DNA of 64,000 nucleotides from Paracoccus laeviglucosivorans (GTDB taxonomy: Bacteria; Pseudomonadota; Alphaproteobacteria; Rhodobacterales; Rhodobacteraceae): assembly GCF_900182695.1 (NCBI RefSeq), contig NZ_FXTK01000003.1:186001-250000 (forward strand). The letters run 5' to 3'. Below are positions 36,448 to 45,209 of the stretch, one piece after another. Numbering within the stretch: the first letter of the stretch is position 1; the number at the start of each line of letters is the position of its first letter. The translations under genes were made by a program, and so were the position numbers. Below the pieces are notes generated by a model that was not told the DNA's origin, did not search any database, and saw only the letters and a list, made by a program, of their open reading frames with translations.

Positions 36448-38074
36448 CACGAGCCTCCAGCGCACGGATGGCGCGGGTCAGTGCGGCCAGATCCTCGCGC
36501 AGTTCAGCAATCAGGCCGTCGCGACCGCTTGCAGCTTCCTCGACCAGACGGCCAAGCTGCACGTCGATCGAACGCAGGCGCATCCGCGCCTCGGGGTCGT
36601 CCTGCGCGGCAGGGGGATGGCCCGGCGCAGTCCGCGTCTCGGCCAGTTCGACCAGCCGCGCCTGCCCGTCCGCCAACCGCGCCAAAACCCGCGAGGTCGC
36701 ACCGTCATCGGCGTGCGGCTGCGGCGCGGCCAGTGCCAATCGTTGCTGGCTTTCGGTGATCCGCAGCAGCGCCTGCGACAATTCATCGGGCATGGCGGCG
36801 GGCCGCGCCGACAGCGCAATCAGCCGGTCCTGCCCCTCGGCCAGCCGGGCGAAAGCCTGTTCCAGCCCGGCGGTCAATTCCTCGACCCGCGCATCTGTGG
36901 CGGACTTCGCCTGCGCCGCGGCGATCAGACGCTCCTGCCCGCTGGCAAGGCGATCCAGCATATCCGCCAACCGCCCCTGCGCGTCGCTGACGCTCTGCCG
37001 CTCCAGCGCGATCTGGCCCGCAATCGCATCGCGGTCCGAGCCGATGATCTGGCTCAGTCGCTCGACCCCACCTGCCAGCGCAAGGGAACGCGCGTCGGCC
37101 TCCGATGCCTCTTCGTCGCGCAGCATGTCGCGGCTGGCATAGAAATCCTGCAAACCCGCAAGCTGTGCACCAACCCCTTGAACAAACTCAGCCAGCGCCG
37201 CCTGATCCAACCCGTCGCCGCCCGAAACCCCGATGCGGGTAAAGCCCGAAAGCCATTCCTCAAGCTCGCGGTAAAAGCGGTTCTGACCATGGCCCGCGAA
37301 CAGTTCCAACAGGCCGACGATCAGCGACCCGGCCAAACCCAGCAGCGAGCTGGAAAACGCGGTAGCCATGCCGCCCAGTTGCGTTTCAAGCCCGTGCATC
37401 AGCTTGTCGAAGACCTGAATGCCGCTTTCGCCCTGATCTGGGGCCAAGGTGCGGATCGTTTCCACAATGGCCGGCACGGTCGTCGCCAAACCGTAAAACG
37501 TGCCCAGCAAGCCAAGAAAGATCAGCAGGTTGGCCAGATAACGCGTGATGTCGCGCGCTTCATCGATCCGCGTCGCAACCGATTCAAGGATCGAGCGTGA
37601 CGATTCGGTCGAAATCGCCCCACCCATAGGTCCACGCGCGCCCAGCAATGCGGCCAAGGGCGCCAGCAGGCGCGGCGCGCGGTCAGGCGCGGTCTGATCC
37701 ATCGGTCCATAGCCGAACTGGCCCGCAGCAAACCGCTCGATCCAGCTGACCGAGTGCACAAGCTGCCCCACCTGCCAGAAACAGGTCAGGACGCCCAGCA
37801 CAAAGACCAGCAGAATCGCACCGTTCAGCGCTGGGTTCGCGGCAAAGATCGGCAGGATCTGGCGATAAGCGAACCACGTCCCGATGCCCACCAGCACCAG
37901 CACGATCAGCATCAGGACGATCTGGCGAACCGGCTGCGAAAAATGCGGCTCGGCCGGTTCCTGATGGCTTGGCGGACGCTGTGCCGCCAGCCGCGCCGCG
38001 CGGGATTTGCGCGCCTTGCCCTGCATCTCGGTCGGCACCGGGCCGTCCACGTCTTCCGCCGATGATTGGGACAA
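36437..38074 (-). CDS. MotA/ExbB/ZorA-like proton channel protein with long helical tail
   Basis: 545 residues. Four hydrophobic segments (about 50-70, 83-105, 178-205, 235-262); the third contains the MotA/TolQ/ExbB signature IFLGLLGTFYGLATTVPAI. Residues 265-545 form a cytoplasmic helical tail, in which the motif R-L-A-x-G-Q-x-R-L recurs at R375, R410, R438 and R466, spacings of 35, 28 and 28. The paired OmpA-domain gene makes this a stator-like, ion-driven complex. Flagellar use is unlikely because no flagellar genes are near. The resemblance to ZorA of Zorya defence is architectural; no ZorC, ZorD or ZorE homologue is in the window. Confidence 0.85.
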   Translation of the reverse strand: MSQSSAEDVDGPVPTEMQGKARKSRAARLAAQRPPSHQEPAEPHFSQPVRQIVLMLIVLVLVGIGTWFAYRQILPIFAANPALNGAILLVFVLGVLTCFWQVGQLVHSVSWIERFAAGQFGYGPMDQTAPDRAPRLLAPLAALLGARGPMGGAISTESSRSILESVATRIDEARDITRYLANLLIFLGLLGTFYGLATTVPAIVETIRTLAPDQGESGIQVFDKLMHGLETQLGGMATAFSSSLLGLAGSLIVGLLELFAGHGQNRFYRELEEWLSGFTRIGVSGGDGLDQAALAEFVQGVGAQLAGLQDFYASRDMLRDEEASEADARSLALAGGVERLSQIIGSDRDAIAGQIALERQSVSDAQGRLADMLDRLASGQERLIAAAQAKSATDARVEELTAGLEQAFARLAEGQDRLIALSARPAAMPDELSQALLRITESQQRLALAAPQPHADDGATSRVLARLADGQARLVELAETRTAPGHPPAAQDDPEARMRLRSIDVQLGRLVEEAASGRDGLIAELREDLAALTRAIRALEARDGA

Positions 38075-38194
38075 GTCGGACCCCCGTAACCTTCATACCG
38101 CGCGCGAGTGTAAACCCGGCCCGCCGCGATGCAAGCGGATCGGAAGCATTTGCCGCGAAAGACTTATGCCTGCGCCCCTTCCAGCTTCTCGGTT

Positions 38195-38241
38195 CCCCAA
38201 ATACCCTGGGGGAGTCCCGCAGGGACGGGGGCAGCGCCCCC
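38195..38241 (-). terminator. Cluster of back-to-back hairpins after the ChaC-like gene
   Basis: Two perfect small stem-loops in tandem: GTCCC-GCA-GGGAC (38214-38226) and GGGGGC-AGC-GCCCCC (38227-38241), preceded by a CCCC...GGGG dyad and AAATACCC. They begin 10 bp after the stop of the minus-strand gene ending at 38252 and lie upstream of the MotA-like gene. I have the impression that similar GC palindromes recur between genes in Rhodobacteraceae; that is memory, not a search. Confidence 0.6.
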
Positions 38242-38251
38242 CAACGCAAAA

Positions 38252-38812
38252 CTAGCCGTCGCCTTGCGGCGGCGCGATCAGCTTGCGAACCTGCAGCGCC
38301 AGCGCCGCAATATCGACATCATCGACCCCGATCTCGACCAGATGGCTGGCGGTGTTGAAAAGATAGTCGGCGTTTGGCCCGCGGCCACCCGTCGCGCGCG
38401 CGATCATCCGGGCCTGCGCATCCAGGTCCAGCCCGCCCGCATATTGGTCATGGTCGCGCTTCGTGACATAGGCCACCGCCTCCACCCTGCGCCCGTCGGG
38501 CAAATCCAGAACCACCATCCGCTCCTGATAGGCATTGGTGGTCAACTCGCGGGCACGCAATCCGGCCAGAACCTCGGGCCAGTCGGCGGCATCGACGCGA
38601 AGCGCAAGCCCCATGCAATGCGCGTCTGCCTCATGATCCAAGGCCAGCACCAACCCCGGAACCTCAACCGTGCCGCGATACACGACCGAGAGCAGACAGA
38701 ACCGGCGGGCATAGCCGTCAAGCCGCGCAAGGACCCGCTCGGCCACCACAAAGCCGGGGTCCCACATCAGCGAACCATATGCAAAGACCCAATATTGCGG
38801 CACTTCGGTCAC
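38252..38812 (-). CDS. ChaC-like gamma-glutamylcyclotransferase
   Basis: 186 residues of the GGCT/ChaC fold. The N-terminal loop WVFAYGSLMWDPGF is diagnostic, and LRARELTTNAYQERMV carries the catalytic Glu. ChaC enzymes break glutathione or gamma-glutamyl peptides to 5-oxoproline and an amino acid. The hairpin cluster at 38195-38241 probably ends its transcript before the MotA-like gene begins. The substrate here could be any gamma-glutamyl compound. Confidence 0.9.
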   Translation of the reverse strand: MTEVPQYWVFAYGSLMWDPGFVVAERVLARLDGYARRFCLLSVVYRGTVEVPGLVLALDHEADAHCMGLALRVDAADWPEVLAGLRARELTTNAYQERMVVLDLPDGRRVEAVAYVTKRDHDQYAGGLDLDAQARMIARATGGRGPNADYLFNTASHLVEIGVDDVDIAALALQVRKLIAPPQGDG

Positions 38813-38893
38813 GTGTCGGCTGCCCTTTCCCTTGCCTAAGACTTAGGACAGGATGGCGACCGATCCAAGCACGATGCAAGCCACGAGGGAAAC

Positions 38894-39967
38894 ATGCGCC
38901 GATTGATCACCCTGCTGGTTCTGCTGGCCCTGATAATCGGCGGCCTTTGGCTGGGTGGCGAAACCCTGATGGCCCGAGAGTTGCGCAAATTCTCGGCACA
39001 AGGGCTAGGTTTCAGCGCCGGGCAGATCACGCCCCTGCGCAATCCGGGCCGGATGGGTGTCGCTCTGCGCGACGCCGAGATCCAGACCGCCGCACTGCGG
39101 GTCACGGTGCCGCAGGCCACGCTTTCCGTGCTGCCCGCCGTGCCGTTGCGCGCACGCCTCGACCTGCCGACGACCGCCTCGGTCGATATGGGGAACGGTC
39201 CGATGCCGCTGGAGCTGACCGACCCTCAGATCGATGCGCGCTTCCTCGCACTCTCGGGTTTCGTGCCGGAACGCGCGCATATCTCCTCGGGACCGATGCG
39301 GCTGGACGATGCGCCATTGGCAGATGCGCTGCGGCTGGATGCCGAGCTCACAACACTGGGCGCGGATGCCCCGCGTGTCGCGGCGGCAGCCTATGACGTG
39401 AACTGGCAGTTGCAGGGTGTCAGCCCCTCGGCCATGCCGCAGCTTGCGCAGATCGCGCGGGCGATCGATGCCGCAGGTCCGCTGACATTCACTGGCAATG
39501 GCCGGGTCTGGCTGGATACCTCGCCCACGCCCACGGCGTTGGCCGCCGACAGGCCGCCGCTGCCGACGGGCATCCGGCTGGAACAATCGGAACTTCGCAT
39601 GGGCAATGTCACCGCCCGCCTGATCGGCCGGATCGAGGCGGACGCAGATGGCCGCGCCGCGGGCGTCCTGGCGATCTATTCCCGCGATGCCGGCCCCATG
39701 CTTGATTCGGCTGCGGAATCCGGCTTGATCCCGAAACGTGCGCTGCTGCTGGCCAATACGATGATGCGCAGCATTTCGGCCATGCCCATGCCGGGGGAAA
39801 CCACGCATGACCCTGCCGAAGATCCCGCGGCCGGCACAGTCGTCGCCCCCGCGATCACCTATCCCAAACCGCAAGAGGGCGAGTTGCGCCTGCCCCTGAT
39901 CTTTGCGGATGGCCGCATGAGCCTTGGCCCGATTCCCTTGGGTTCCGCGCCGCGCCTGTTGCCCTAA
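38894..39967 (+). CDS. DUF2125 domain protein
   Basis: 357 residues. An N-terminal membrane anchor (LITLLVLLALIIGGLWLGG) is followed by a large beta-rich periplasmic domain (DUF2125) with repeated amphipathic strands and a C-terminal LRLPLIFADGRMSLGPIPLG. The family is alphaproteobacterial and has no known function; the AsmA/BPI-like strand pattern hints at lipid contact but is not proof. Its stop interlocks with the tyrA stop over CTAA. Confidence 0.85.
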   Translation: MRRLITLLVLLALIIGGLWLGGETLMARELRKFSAQGLGFSAGQITPLRNPGRMGVALRDAEIQTAALRVTVPQATLSVLPAVPLRARLDLPTTASVDMGNGPMPLELTDPQIDARFLALSGFVPERAHISSGPMRLDDAPLADALRLDAELTTLGADAPRVAAAAYDVNWQLQGVSPSAMPQLAQIARAIDAAGPLTFTGNGRVWLDTSPTPTALAADRPPLPTGIRLEQSELRMGNVTARLIGRIEADADGRAAGVLAIYSRDAGPMLDSAAESGLIPKRALLLANTMMRSISAMPMPGETTHDPAEDPAAGTVVAPAITYPKPQEGELRLPLIFADGRMSLGPIPLGSAPRLLP

Positions 39968-40884
39968 GACTTGGTGCCGCCGCGCCCGAAATCGGGGGCG
40001 GCGGTGTCCTGCCCCGCTTCGATGATGCCGCGACGAATGGCGCGGGTGCGGGTGAAATAATCATGCAGATGCGCCCCGTCGCCCATGCGGATGGCGCGTT
40101 GCAGCACGAACAACTCTTCGGTGAAGCGGCCAAGAATATCCAGCACGGCGTCCTTGTTTTGCAGGAAGACGTCGCGCCACATCGTCGGATCCGAGGCCGC
40201 GATACGGGTGAAATCCCGAAAACCAGCGGCGGAATATTGCACCACCTCGGATTCCGTCACGCGCTTCAGGTGATCGGCCACACCGACCATGGTATAGGCG
40301 ATCAGGTGCGGCGTGTGGCTGGTGACGGCCAGCACCAGATCGTGGTGTTGCGGATCCATCCGCTCGGTCTTGGCGCCCATCGACTGCACCAGCGTTTCAA
40401 GCCGCGCGATGGCAGCCTCGTCGCAGCCCTCTGCGGGGGTGAACAGCCACCAGCGGTTCTGGTAAAGGCTGGCGAAACCCGCGCGCGGCCCGGAATGTTC
40501 GGTCCCGGCCAGCGGATGGCCCGGCACGAAATGCACGCCTGCGGGGATATGCGGCGCCACCGCCTGCACCACCGCCTGCTTGACCGAGCCGACATCCGTG
40601 ACCGTCGCGCCCGGTTTCAGATGCGGCGCAATCTCGGCGGCAACGGCATCCATCGCACCCACGGGCACGGCCAGCACGATCAGATCCGCTCCGGCAGCCG
40701 CCTCGGCCGCACTGGCGAAGACCTGATCGACCAGCCCGATCTGCAATGCCGTCTCGCGCGTCTCAAGGCTGCGGGCATGACCCACGATCTCACGTGCCAG
40801 CCCTTGCTCGCGCATGGCCAGCGCCATGGATCCGGCGATCAACCCCAGCCCGATCAGCGCCACCCGTTCATAGATCACGCTCAT
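39964..40884 (-). CDS. tyrA: Prephenate/arogenate dehydrogenase
   Basis: Tyrosine-pathway dehydrogenase of 306 residues. NAD(P) loop [17 protein letters not shown] at the N-terminus, then [27 protein letters not shown] and [11 protein letters not shown] with the catalytic His residues. Whether it prefers prephenate or cyclohexadienyl substrates cannot be told. ATG 40884 overlaps the hisC stop (ATGA), so the two are translationally coupled. Confidence 0.92.
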   Translation of the reverse strand: MSVIYERVALIGLGLIAGSMALAMREQGLAREIVGHARSLETRETALQIGLVDQVFASAAEAAAGADLIVLAVPVGAMDAVAAEIAPHLKPGATVTDVGSVKQAVVQAVAPHIPAGVHFVPGHPLAGTEHSGPRAGFASLYQNRWWLFTPAEGCDEAAIARLETLVQSMGAKTERMDPQHHDLVLAVTSHTPHLIAYTMVGVADHLKRVTESEVVQYSAAGFRDFTRIAASDPTMWRDVFLQNKDAVLDILGRFTEELFVLQRAIRMGDGAHLHDYFTRTRAIRRGIIEAGQDTAAPDFGRGGTKS

Positions 40885-41987
40885 GCAGTCGCCCCGGCCC
40901 GTTCGGCCATGAATTGCCCGATGACATGGGCGACCCGACGGCACGACGCCTCATCGCCCACGGTAATGCGCAGGCAATGCGGCAGGCCGTAACCCGCCAC
41001 CAGCCGCACGATCAGCCCTTGCGCCTTCAGCGCCTCGTCGCAGGCCTTGGCGGTCCGCTCATCGGCAAAGCGCGCCAGAATGAAATTGGCGCAGGACGTG
41101 TCCGAGGGCACGCCCTTCTCGGCCAGCGCTTCGGCCAGCCAGGCGCGCATCCGGGCGTTTTCCGACTGGCAGCGGGCGATGTGGTCGCGGTCGCGCATTG
41201 CGGCTTCGGCCGCGTCCAGCGCCGGTTGCGACAGATTGAAGGGGCCGCGAATGCGGTTCAGCACATCGATGATTTCGCGCGGGCCGTAACCCCAGCCGAC
41301 GCGCAACCCGCCAAGACCGTAGATCTTGGAAAATGTCCGCGTCATCACGACATTCGGCAACCGCGTCGCCAATTCGGCACCGCCGTCATAGCCTTCGACA
41401 TATTCGGCATATGCCGCGTCAACGACCAAAATCGCCTGCGGCACGGCGCGGGCCAGCCGCTCCAACTCCGGCAGGCCGATCATCGTGCCGGTCGGATTGT
41501 TGGGGTTGGCGACAAAGATCAGCCGCGTGCGTTCCGTTGCCCCAGCAATCAGCGCATCTGTATCGGTCACGCGGTCGCGCTCGGCCACCTGAACCGGGGT
41601 CGCACCGGCAGCATGGGCACTGATGCGATACATCAGAAAGCCGTGTTCGGTAAACAGCACCTCGGTCCCCGGCCCGGCATAGGCCTGACAAAGGAAATGG
41701 ATGATTTCATCAGACCCGACGCCGCAAATGATGCGCTCGGGGTCAAGCCCATGCACCTCGCCTATGGCGGTGCGCAGACTGGCATGGTCGGTATTGGGAT
41801 AACGATGCAGCGAATGCGAGGCGCGTACGACAGCATCGCGCGCCTTGTCCGAAGGGCCGAACGGGTTTTCGTTCGACGACAGCTTGACGACGTTCTCGAT
41901 GCCCGCGACCTTGGCGGCGCCACCCTGATACAGGGCGATCTCCATAATACCGGGTTGCGGGAGGATGGTCGGTTGGTTCTGCGACAT
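40881..41987 (-). CDS. hisC: Histidinol-phosphate aminotransferase
   Basis: Fold-type I PLP enzyme of 368 residues: [38 protein letters not shown] and [20 protein letters not shown] with the PLP Lys. HisC-type enzymes often also transaminate aromatic substrates, which explains the pairing with tyrA. It lies upstream of tyrA on the minus strand, separated from ccmG by 139 bp. Confidence 0.93.
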   Translation of the reverse strand: MSQNQPTILPQPGIMEIALYQGGAAKVAGIENVVKLSSNENPFGPSDKARDAVVRASHSLHRYPNTDHASLRTAIGEVHGLDPERIICGVGSDEIIHFLCQAYAGPGTEVLFTEHGFLMYRISAHAAGATPVQVAERDRVTDTDALIAGATERTRLIFVANPNNPTGTMIGLPELERLARAVPQAILVVDAAYAEYVEGYDGGAELATRLPNVVMTRTFSKIYGLGGLRVGWGYGPREIIDVLNRIRGPFNLSQPALDAAEAAMRDRDHIARCQSENARMRAWLAEALAEKGVPSDTSCANFILARFADERTAKACDEALKAQGLIVRLVAGYGLPHCLRITVGDEASCRRVAHVIGQFMAERAGATA

Positions 41988-42126
41988 TTCGGGCCTCTCT
42001 CAAGCCCGCATCTCTTAGCCGCCGCAACGAGGCTTGGAAAGATCATTCCAACCCATGCGCGAATGCCTGCGATTTCTCAGTTCTTCAAATACCCATGCGA
42101 CGCTGCAACCGACACTGTGCGCGGGA

Positions 42127-42675
42127 TCACTCGGCTGCCCGTGCCTTTTGCAGTTCGGGCATGAAGATATTGTCCAGATTGCCTTCGATCAGCGGGCCCG
42201 CAAAGCGGTAAAGCACCTTGCCGTCGCCGTCGATGATAAAGGTCTCGGGGGGCGCGGTCACACCCCAGTCGATCGCCGTGCGCCCTCGCGGATCTGTGGC
42301 TATCGCGCGGAACGGATCGCCATGCTCGGACAGGAAACGCACCGCACCCGCTTCGGGGTCTTTCAGGTCGATGCCATAGACCGGCATCTCCTTGGCGAAT
42401 TCGGTCAGCGCCGGATGCTCGGCCCGACAGGGTGGGCACCAGCTTGCCCAGAAATTCACCAGCTTCACGCCCGGCTGGCGCAGCATCTCATCGGTCAGTT
42501 GCACCTTGCCGGGCAGCGTCGTCTGTCCCACGGGCGGCGCCTCGCGCCCCGTCATGGCCGATGGAATCGAAGACGGATCGTCGCGCATCAGCGCCCAGCC
42601 CGCCATGGCGGCGAAACCCGCGAAGATCGCCACGGGCAGCAGCATCAGGGGGGACAGCTTAGCCACGGTTCTCAT
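42127..42675 (-). CDS. ccmG: Thiol:disulfide interchange protein DsbE/CcmG
   Basis: Membrane-anchored periplasmic thioredoxin of 182 residues that keeps apocytochrome c cysteines reduced. One N-terminal helix (LSPLMLLPVAIFAGFAAMAG) leads to the thioredoxin domain with KLVNFWASWCPPCRAEHPAL and the cis-Pro loop GVTAPPETFIID. Start ATG 42675 lies inside the end of ccmD (17-bp overlap); the frame is open further but not convincing. Confidence 0.94.
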   Translation of the reverse strand: MRTVAKLSPLMLLPVAIFAGFAAMAGWALMRDDPSSIPSAMTGREAPPVGQTTLPGKVQLTDEMLRQPGVKLVNFWASWCPPCRAEHPALTEFAKEMPVYGIDLKDPEAGAVRFLSEHGDPFRAIATDPRGRTAIDWGVTAPPETFIIDGDGKVLYRFAGPLIEGNLDNIFMPELQKARAAE

Positions 42676-42802
42676 GCTCCTGCAACGCGGCCCGTGCACG
42701 GGCATTGGCGCGGATGGTCTGCACCACGATGCCCAGCAGCAGCACCAGACTGACGCCATAAGCCTGCAGCACAGTGCCGGCATATTTGCCAAGTTCGATC
42801 AT
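42659..42802 (-). CDS. ccmD: Haem exporter protein CcmD
   Basis: A 47-residue frame read directly from the minus strand: MIELGKYAGTVLQAYGVSLV, then a short hydrophobic run LLLGIVVQTI and a basic tail RANARARAALQEHE. One membrane helix with the N-out topology of CcmD, which helps release holo-CcmE from the CcmABC complex. The start overlaps the ccmC stop by ATGA and the end overlaps ccmG. Confidence 0.92.
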   Translation of the reverse strand: MIELGKYAGTVLQAYGVSLVLLLGIVVQTIRANARARAALQEHENRG

Positions 42803-43524
42803 GCCCGGTTCTCCCGTGCCAACAGCGCGCTCAGTCGGCGGAGGCGGATCTCGGTCCGGGTGCGCACCAGAACCAGCGCCAGAAACAGCAGGAAAAAGCC
42901 CAGCATCGAGACGTAAAGCGGATATTTATAGACAGAGGACATCCGCTCACCCGGCGCGACCGAAAGCGATGCGCCCTGATGCAGCCCCTGATTCCAGAAA
43001 TTCACCGCATAGCGCGACAACAGCGCAAAGACCGAACCCACAAGGCATAGCACGCTGGTCAGATCGGCGGCGCTATCGGCATCCTCGACCGAGGCCCAAA
43101 GCGCGATATAGCCCAGATAAAACAGGAACAGGATCAGGAACGAGGTCAGGCGCGGATCCCATTCCCACCACGTTCCCCACATCGGTTGCCCCCAGATGGC
43201 TCCGGTCACCAACGCGATCAGCGTCATCACCGCACCCACAGGCGCCGCAGCCTTGGCGACCAGCGCGCTGACATGGTGCCGCCGGATCAGCCAGATCAAC
43301 GAGGCGACGAGCATCATCAGCCAGCCATTGATGGCCATCAGCGCCGAGGGCACATGCAGGAAGATGATCTTGACGGTCGCACCCTGCCGGTAATCCAGCG
43401 GCGTCAGAAAGCCCCAGACCACGCCGCCGATGCAGCAGACAGCCGCCCCCGCCGCGACCCAGGGCAGGATCGCGCCAGATATGCGCATGAACTTGACGGG
43501 GTTGGCATATTCCCAAATCGACAT
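42799..43524 (-). CDS. ccmC: Haem ABC transporter permease CcmC
   Basis: 241 residues with six membrane segments and the tryptophan-rich haem-handling motif GTWWEWDPRLTSF; the flanking conserved histidines are in FLHVPSA and LHQGASL. CcmC delivers haem to CcmE in the periplasm. Coupled to ccmD by ATGA; a 52-bp gap separates it from ccmB upstream. Confidence 0.95.
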   Translation of the reverse strand: MSIWEYANPVKFMRISGAILPWVAAGAAVCCIGGVVWGFLTPLDYRQGATVKIIFLHVPSALMAINGWLMMLVASLIWLIRRHHVSALVAKAAAPVGAVMTLIALVTGAIWGQPMWGTWWEWDPRLTSFLILFLFYLGYIALWASVEDADSAADLTSVLCLVGSVFALLSRYAVNFWNQGLHQGASLSVAPGERMSSVYKYPLYVSMLGFFLLFLALVLVRTRTEIRLRRLSALLARENRA

Positions 43525-43576
43525 GATCGTTCCTTAGCTTGCCCCGGCGGCTTGCTCAACAAGACTTATGCCCTAA

Positions 43577-44233
43577 TCACCGCAGGTTGACGCGCAGCGC
43601 GGCAGCGGCGGCAAAGGGCACCAGCGCCAGCACGGCCAGCGTGATCGCCGCAAGAAAGACAAGCGGCGGCGCCGGATCAGCGGCAATGGCACCGCGCCGT
43701 ACCGCCTCGGCCCCGAAAATCAGCGTGGGGATGTAAAGCGGCAGCACCAGCAACGACAAAAGCAGCCCGCCCCGCCGCAGCCCGACCGTCATCGCCGCAC
43801 CGAAAGCGCCCAGCATCGACAGCGCGGGCGTGCCCAAGATCAATGAGACGACCAGCCACGGAAAGGCCGGTCCCGGCAGATGCAGCATCAGCCCCAGCAC
43901 CGGGGCAAAGATCACCAACGGCAACCCCGTCGTCAGCCAATGGGCCAAAGCTTTGATCGCGACCGCCCCCTCAAGCGGCAGGGGCGCGGTGGCCAGCAGA
44001 TCAAGGCTGCCGTCTTCGTGATCCAGCGCAAAAATGCGGTCCAGCGACAAAAGACATGCCAGCAGCGCGCCGACCCACAGGATCCCCGGCGCGATGCGCG
44101 ACAACTGCCCGCCCTCGGGACCGACGCCAAAGGGAACCAGTGTGCAAAGGATCAGAAAGAACGCCAGCGCCAGACCAAAGCCGCCACCCGCGCGAACAGC
44201 CAGCCGAAGATCCCGGATCAGCAGGGCCTTCAC
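43577..44233 (-). CDS. ccmB: Haem exporter permease CcmB
   Basis: 218-residue membrane subunit of the CcmAB ATPase. [18 protein letters not shown], the [17 protein letters not shown] loop and six hydrophobic segments are typical. Starts within the ccmA stop codon (ATGA). Confidence 0.94.
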   Translation of the reverse strand: MKALLIRDLRLAVRAGGGFGLALAFFLILCTLVPFGVGPEGGQLSRIAPGILWVGALLACLLSLDRIFALDHEDGSLDLLATAPLPLEGAVAIKALAHWLTTGLPLVIFAPVLGLMLHLPGPAFPWLVVSLILGTPALSMLGAFGAAMTVGLRRGGLLLSLLVLPLYIPTLIFGAEAVRRGAIAADPAPPLVFLAAITLAVLALVPFAAAAALRVNLR

Positions 44234-44853
44234 GCGAAAGCCTCGTTGAAGCCTGCCGGGCGCGAGGTCGGGGGGCGGATCGTCGCGCGGTATGGCGTCA
44301 GGTCCAGCACCTGCGCGTCCAGCCCAAGCTCGATATGCGTGGCAATCAGCGCCGCGCCGCCCTGCCCCAGATGGCCCCGCAGCATATCCGCAAAAAGCGC
44401 GACAGATGCGGCATCCAGCGACACGGTCGGTTCGTCCAGCAGCCAGACCTTGCGGCCGGTCACGATCAGTCGCGCAAGGCCAAGCCGCCGCTTTTGCCCT
44501 GCCGACAGCGCATGGGCGGGGCGGCGTGCCAGTTCGGTCAGGTTCATGGCAGAAAGCGCCGCATCAATCGGCGGCCCGCCAAAGATCGCGGACCAGAAAT
44601 GAAGGTTCTCGGCCACGGTCAGCGCGGGTTTCAGCCCGTCGGCATGACCGGCATAGGCGATGTCATCGCCCGCGACCTCTCCGGCAACGGGGGCTTGCAG
44701 GCCCGCCAGCGTGCGCAGAAGCGTGGTCTTGCCGATGCCATTGGGGCCGCGCAGGATCAACGCCTGCCCGGCGTCCAGCGTGAAAGAAACCCCCTCGACC
44801 GCGCGCAATCCGCCACGGGCGACCGCAAGATCGCGGGCGGCAAGCAGGCTCAT
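44230..44853 (-). CDS. ccmA: Haem exporter ATP-binding protein CcmA
   Basis: ABC ATPase of 207 residues: Walker [18 protein letters not shown], signature [14 protein letters not shown], and Walker [16 protein letters not shown] hydrolysis releases haem-loaded CcmE. Coupled by ATGA to both the Mth938-like gene upstream and ccmB downstream. Confidence 0.95.
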   Translation of the reverse strand: MSLLAARDLAVARGGLRAVEGVSFTLDAGQALILRGPNGIGKTTLLRTLAGLQAPVAGEVAGDDIAYAGHADGLKPALTVAENLHFWSAIFGGPPIDAALSAMNLTELARRPAHALSAGQKRRLGLARLIVTGRKVWLLDEPTVSLDAASVALFADMLRGHLGQGGAALIATHIELGLDAQVLDLTPYRATIRPPTSRPAGFNEAFA

Positions 44854-45209
44854 AGAGGCAAAAGCGCGCAGGCGACGCGCCTGCCTTCGGACAGCGTGAC
44901 GTTATAGCTGCGGGCGGCTGAGGGCGAGTTCATCGGTTCGGCCATGATGCCCGCTGCCTCCAGCGCGTCGGTCAGATCGCGCGGCGGAAAAGCCACGTCC
45001 GCACCCATGCCGATGAACAGCACATCGACCACGCCCGACAGCGCCAGCAACGGCGCGGTGTCATCAAGCCCCTGCCACGGGGTCACGCCCGTTTCGGTCA
45101 CGATGACCGCGCCGTGATGCACCTTGCCACCGACACGGAAGAAGCCGGGGCCGTAGCCGTCCACCGGCACGGCCCCGCCCAGGAATTCGGTGGGTGTCAT
45201 CACCGACAT
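44850..45209 (-). CDS. Mth938-like (DUF498) domain protein
   Basis: 119-residue alpha/beta protein. Segments [20 protein letters not shown] and [18 protein letters not shown] match the Mth938/NDUFAF3 fold, whose mitochondrial relative assists complex I assembly. Function in bacteria is unknown. It is locked between secF (one-base TGATG overlap) and ccmA (ATGA), an order I associate with this bacterial family. Confidence 0.9.
   Translation of the reverse strand: MSVMTPTEFLGGAVPVDGYGPGFFRVGGKVHHGAVIVTETGVTPWQGLDDTAPLLALSGVVDVLFIGMGADVAFPPRDLTDALEAAGIMAEPMNSPSAARSYNVTLSEGRRVACALLPL

Noticed and set aside
34990..38074. Calling the MotA/MotB-like pair a Zorya defence system
   Set aside because: No ZorC/D or ZorE gene, no defence-island neighbours, and the B subunit is about twice ZorB length; only architecture is shared.
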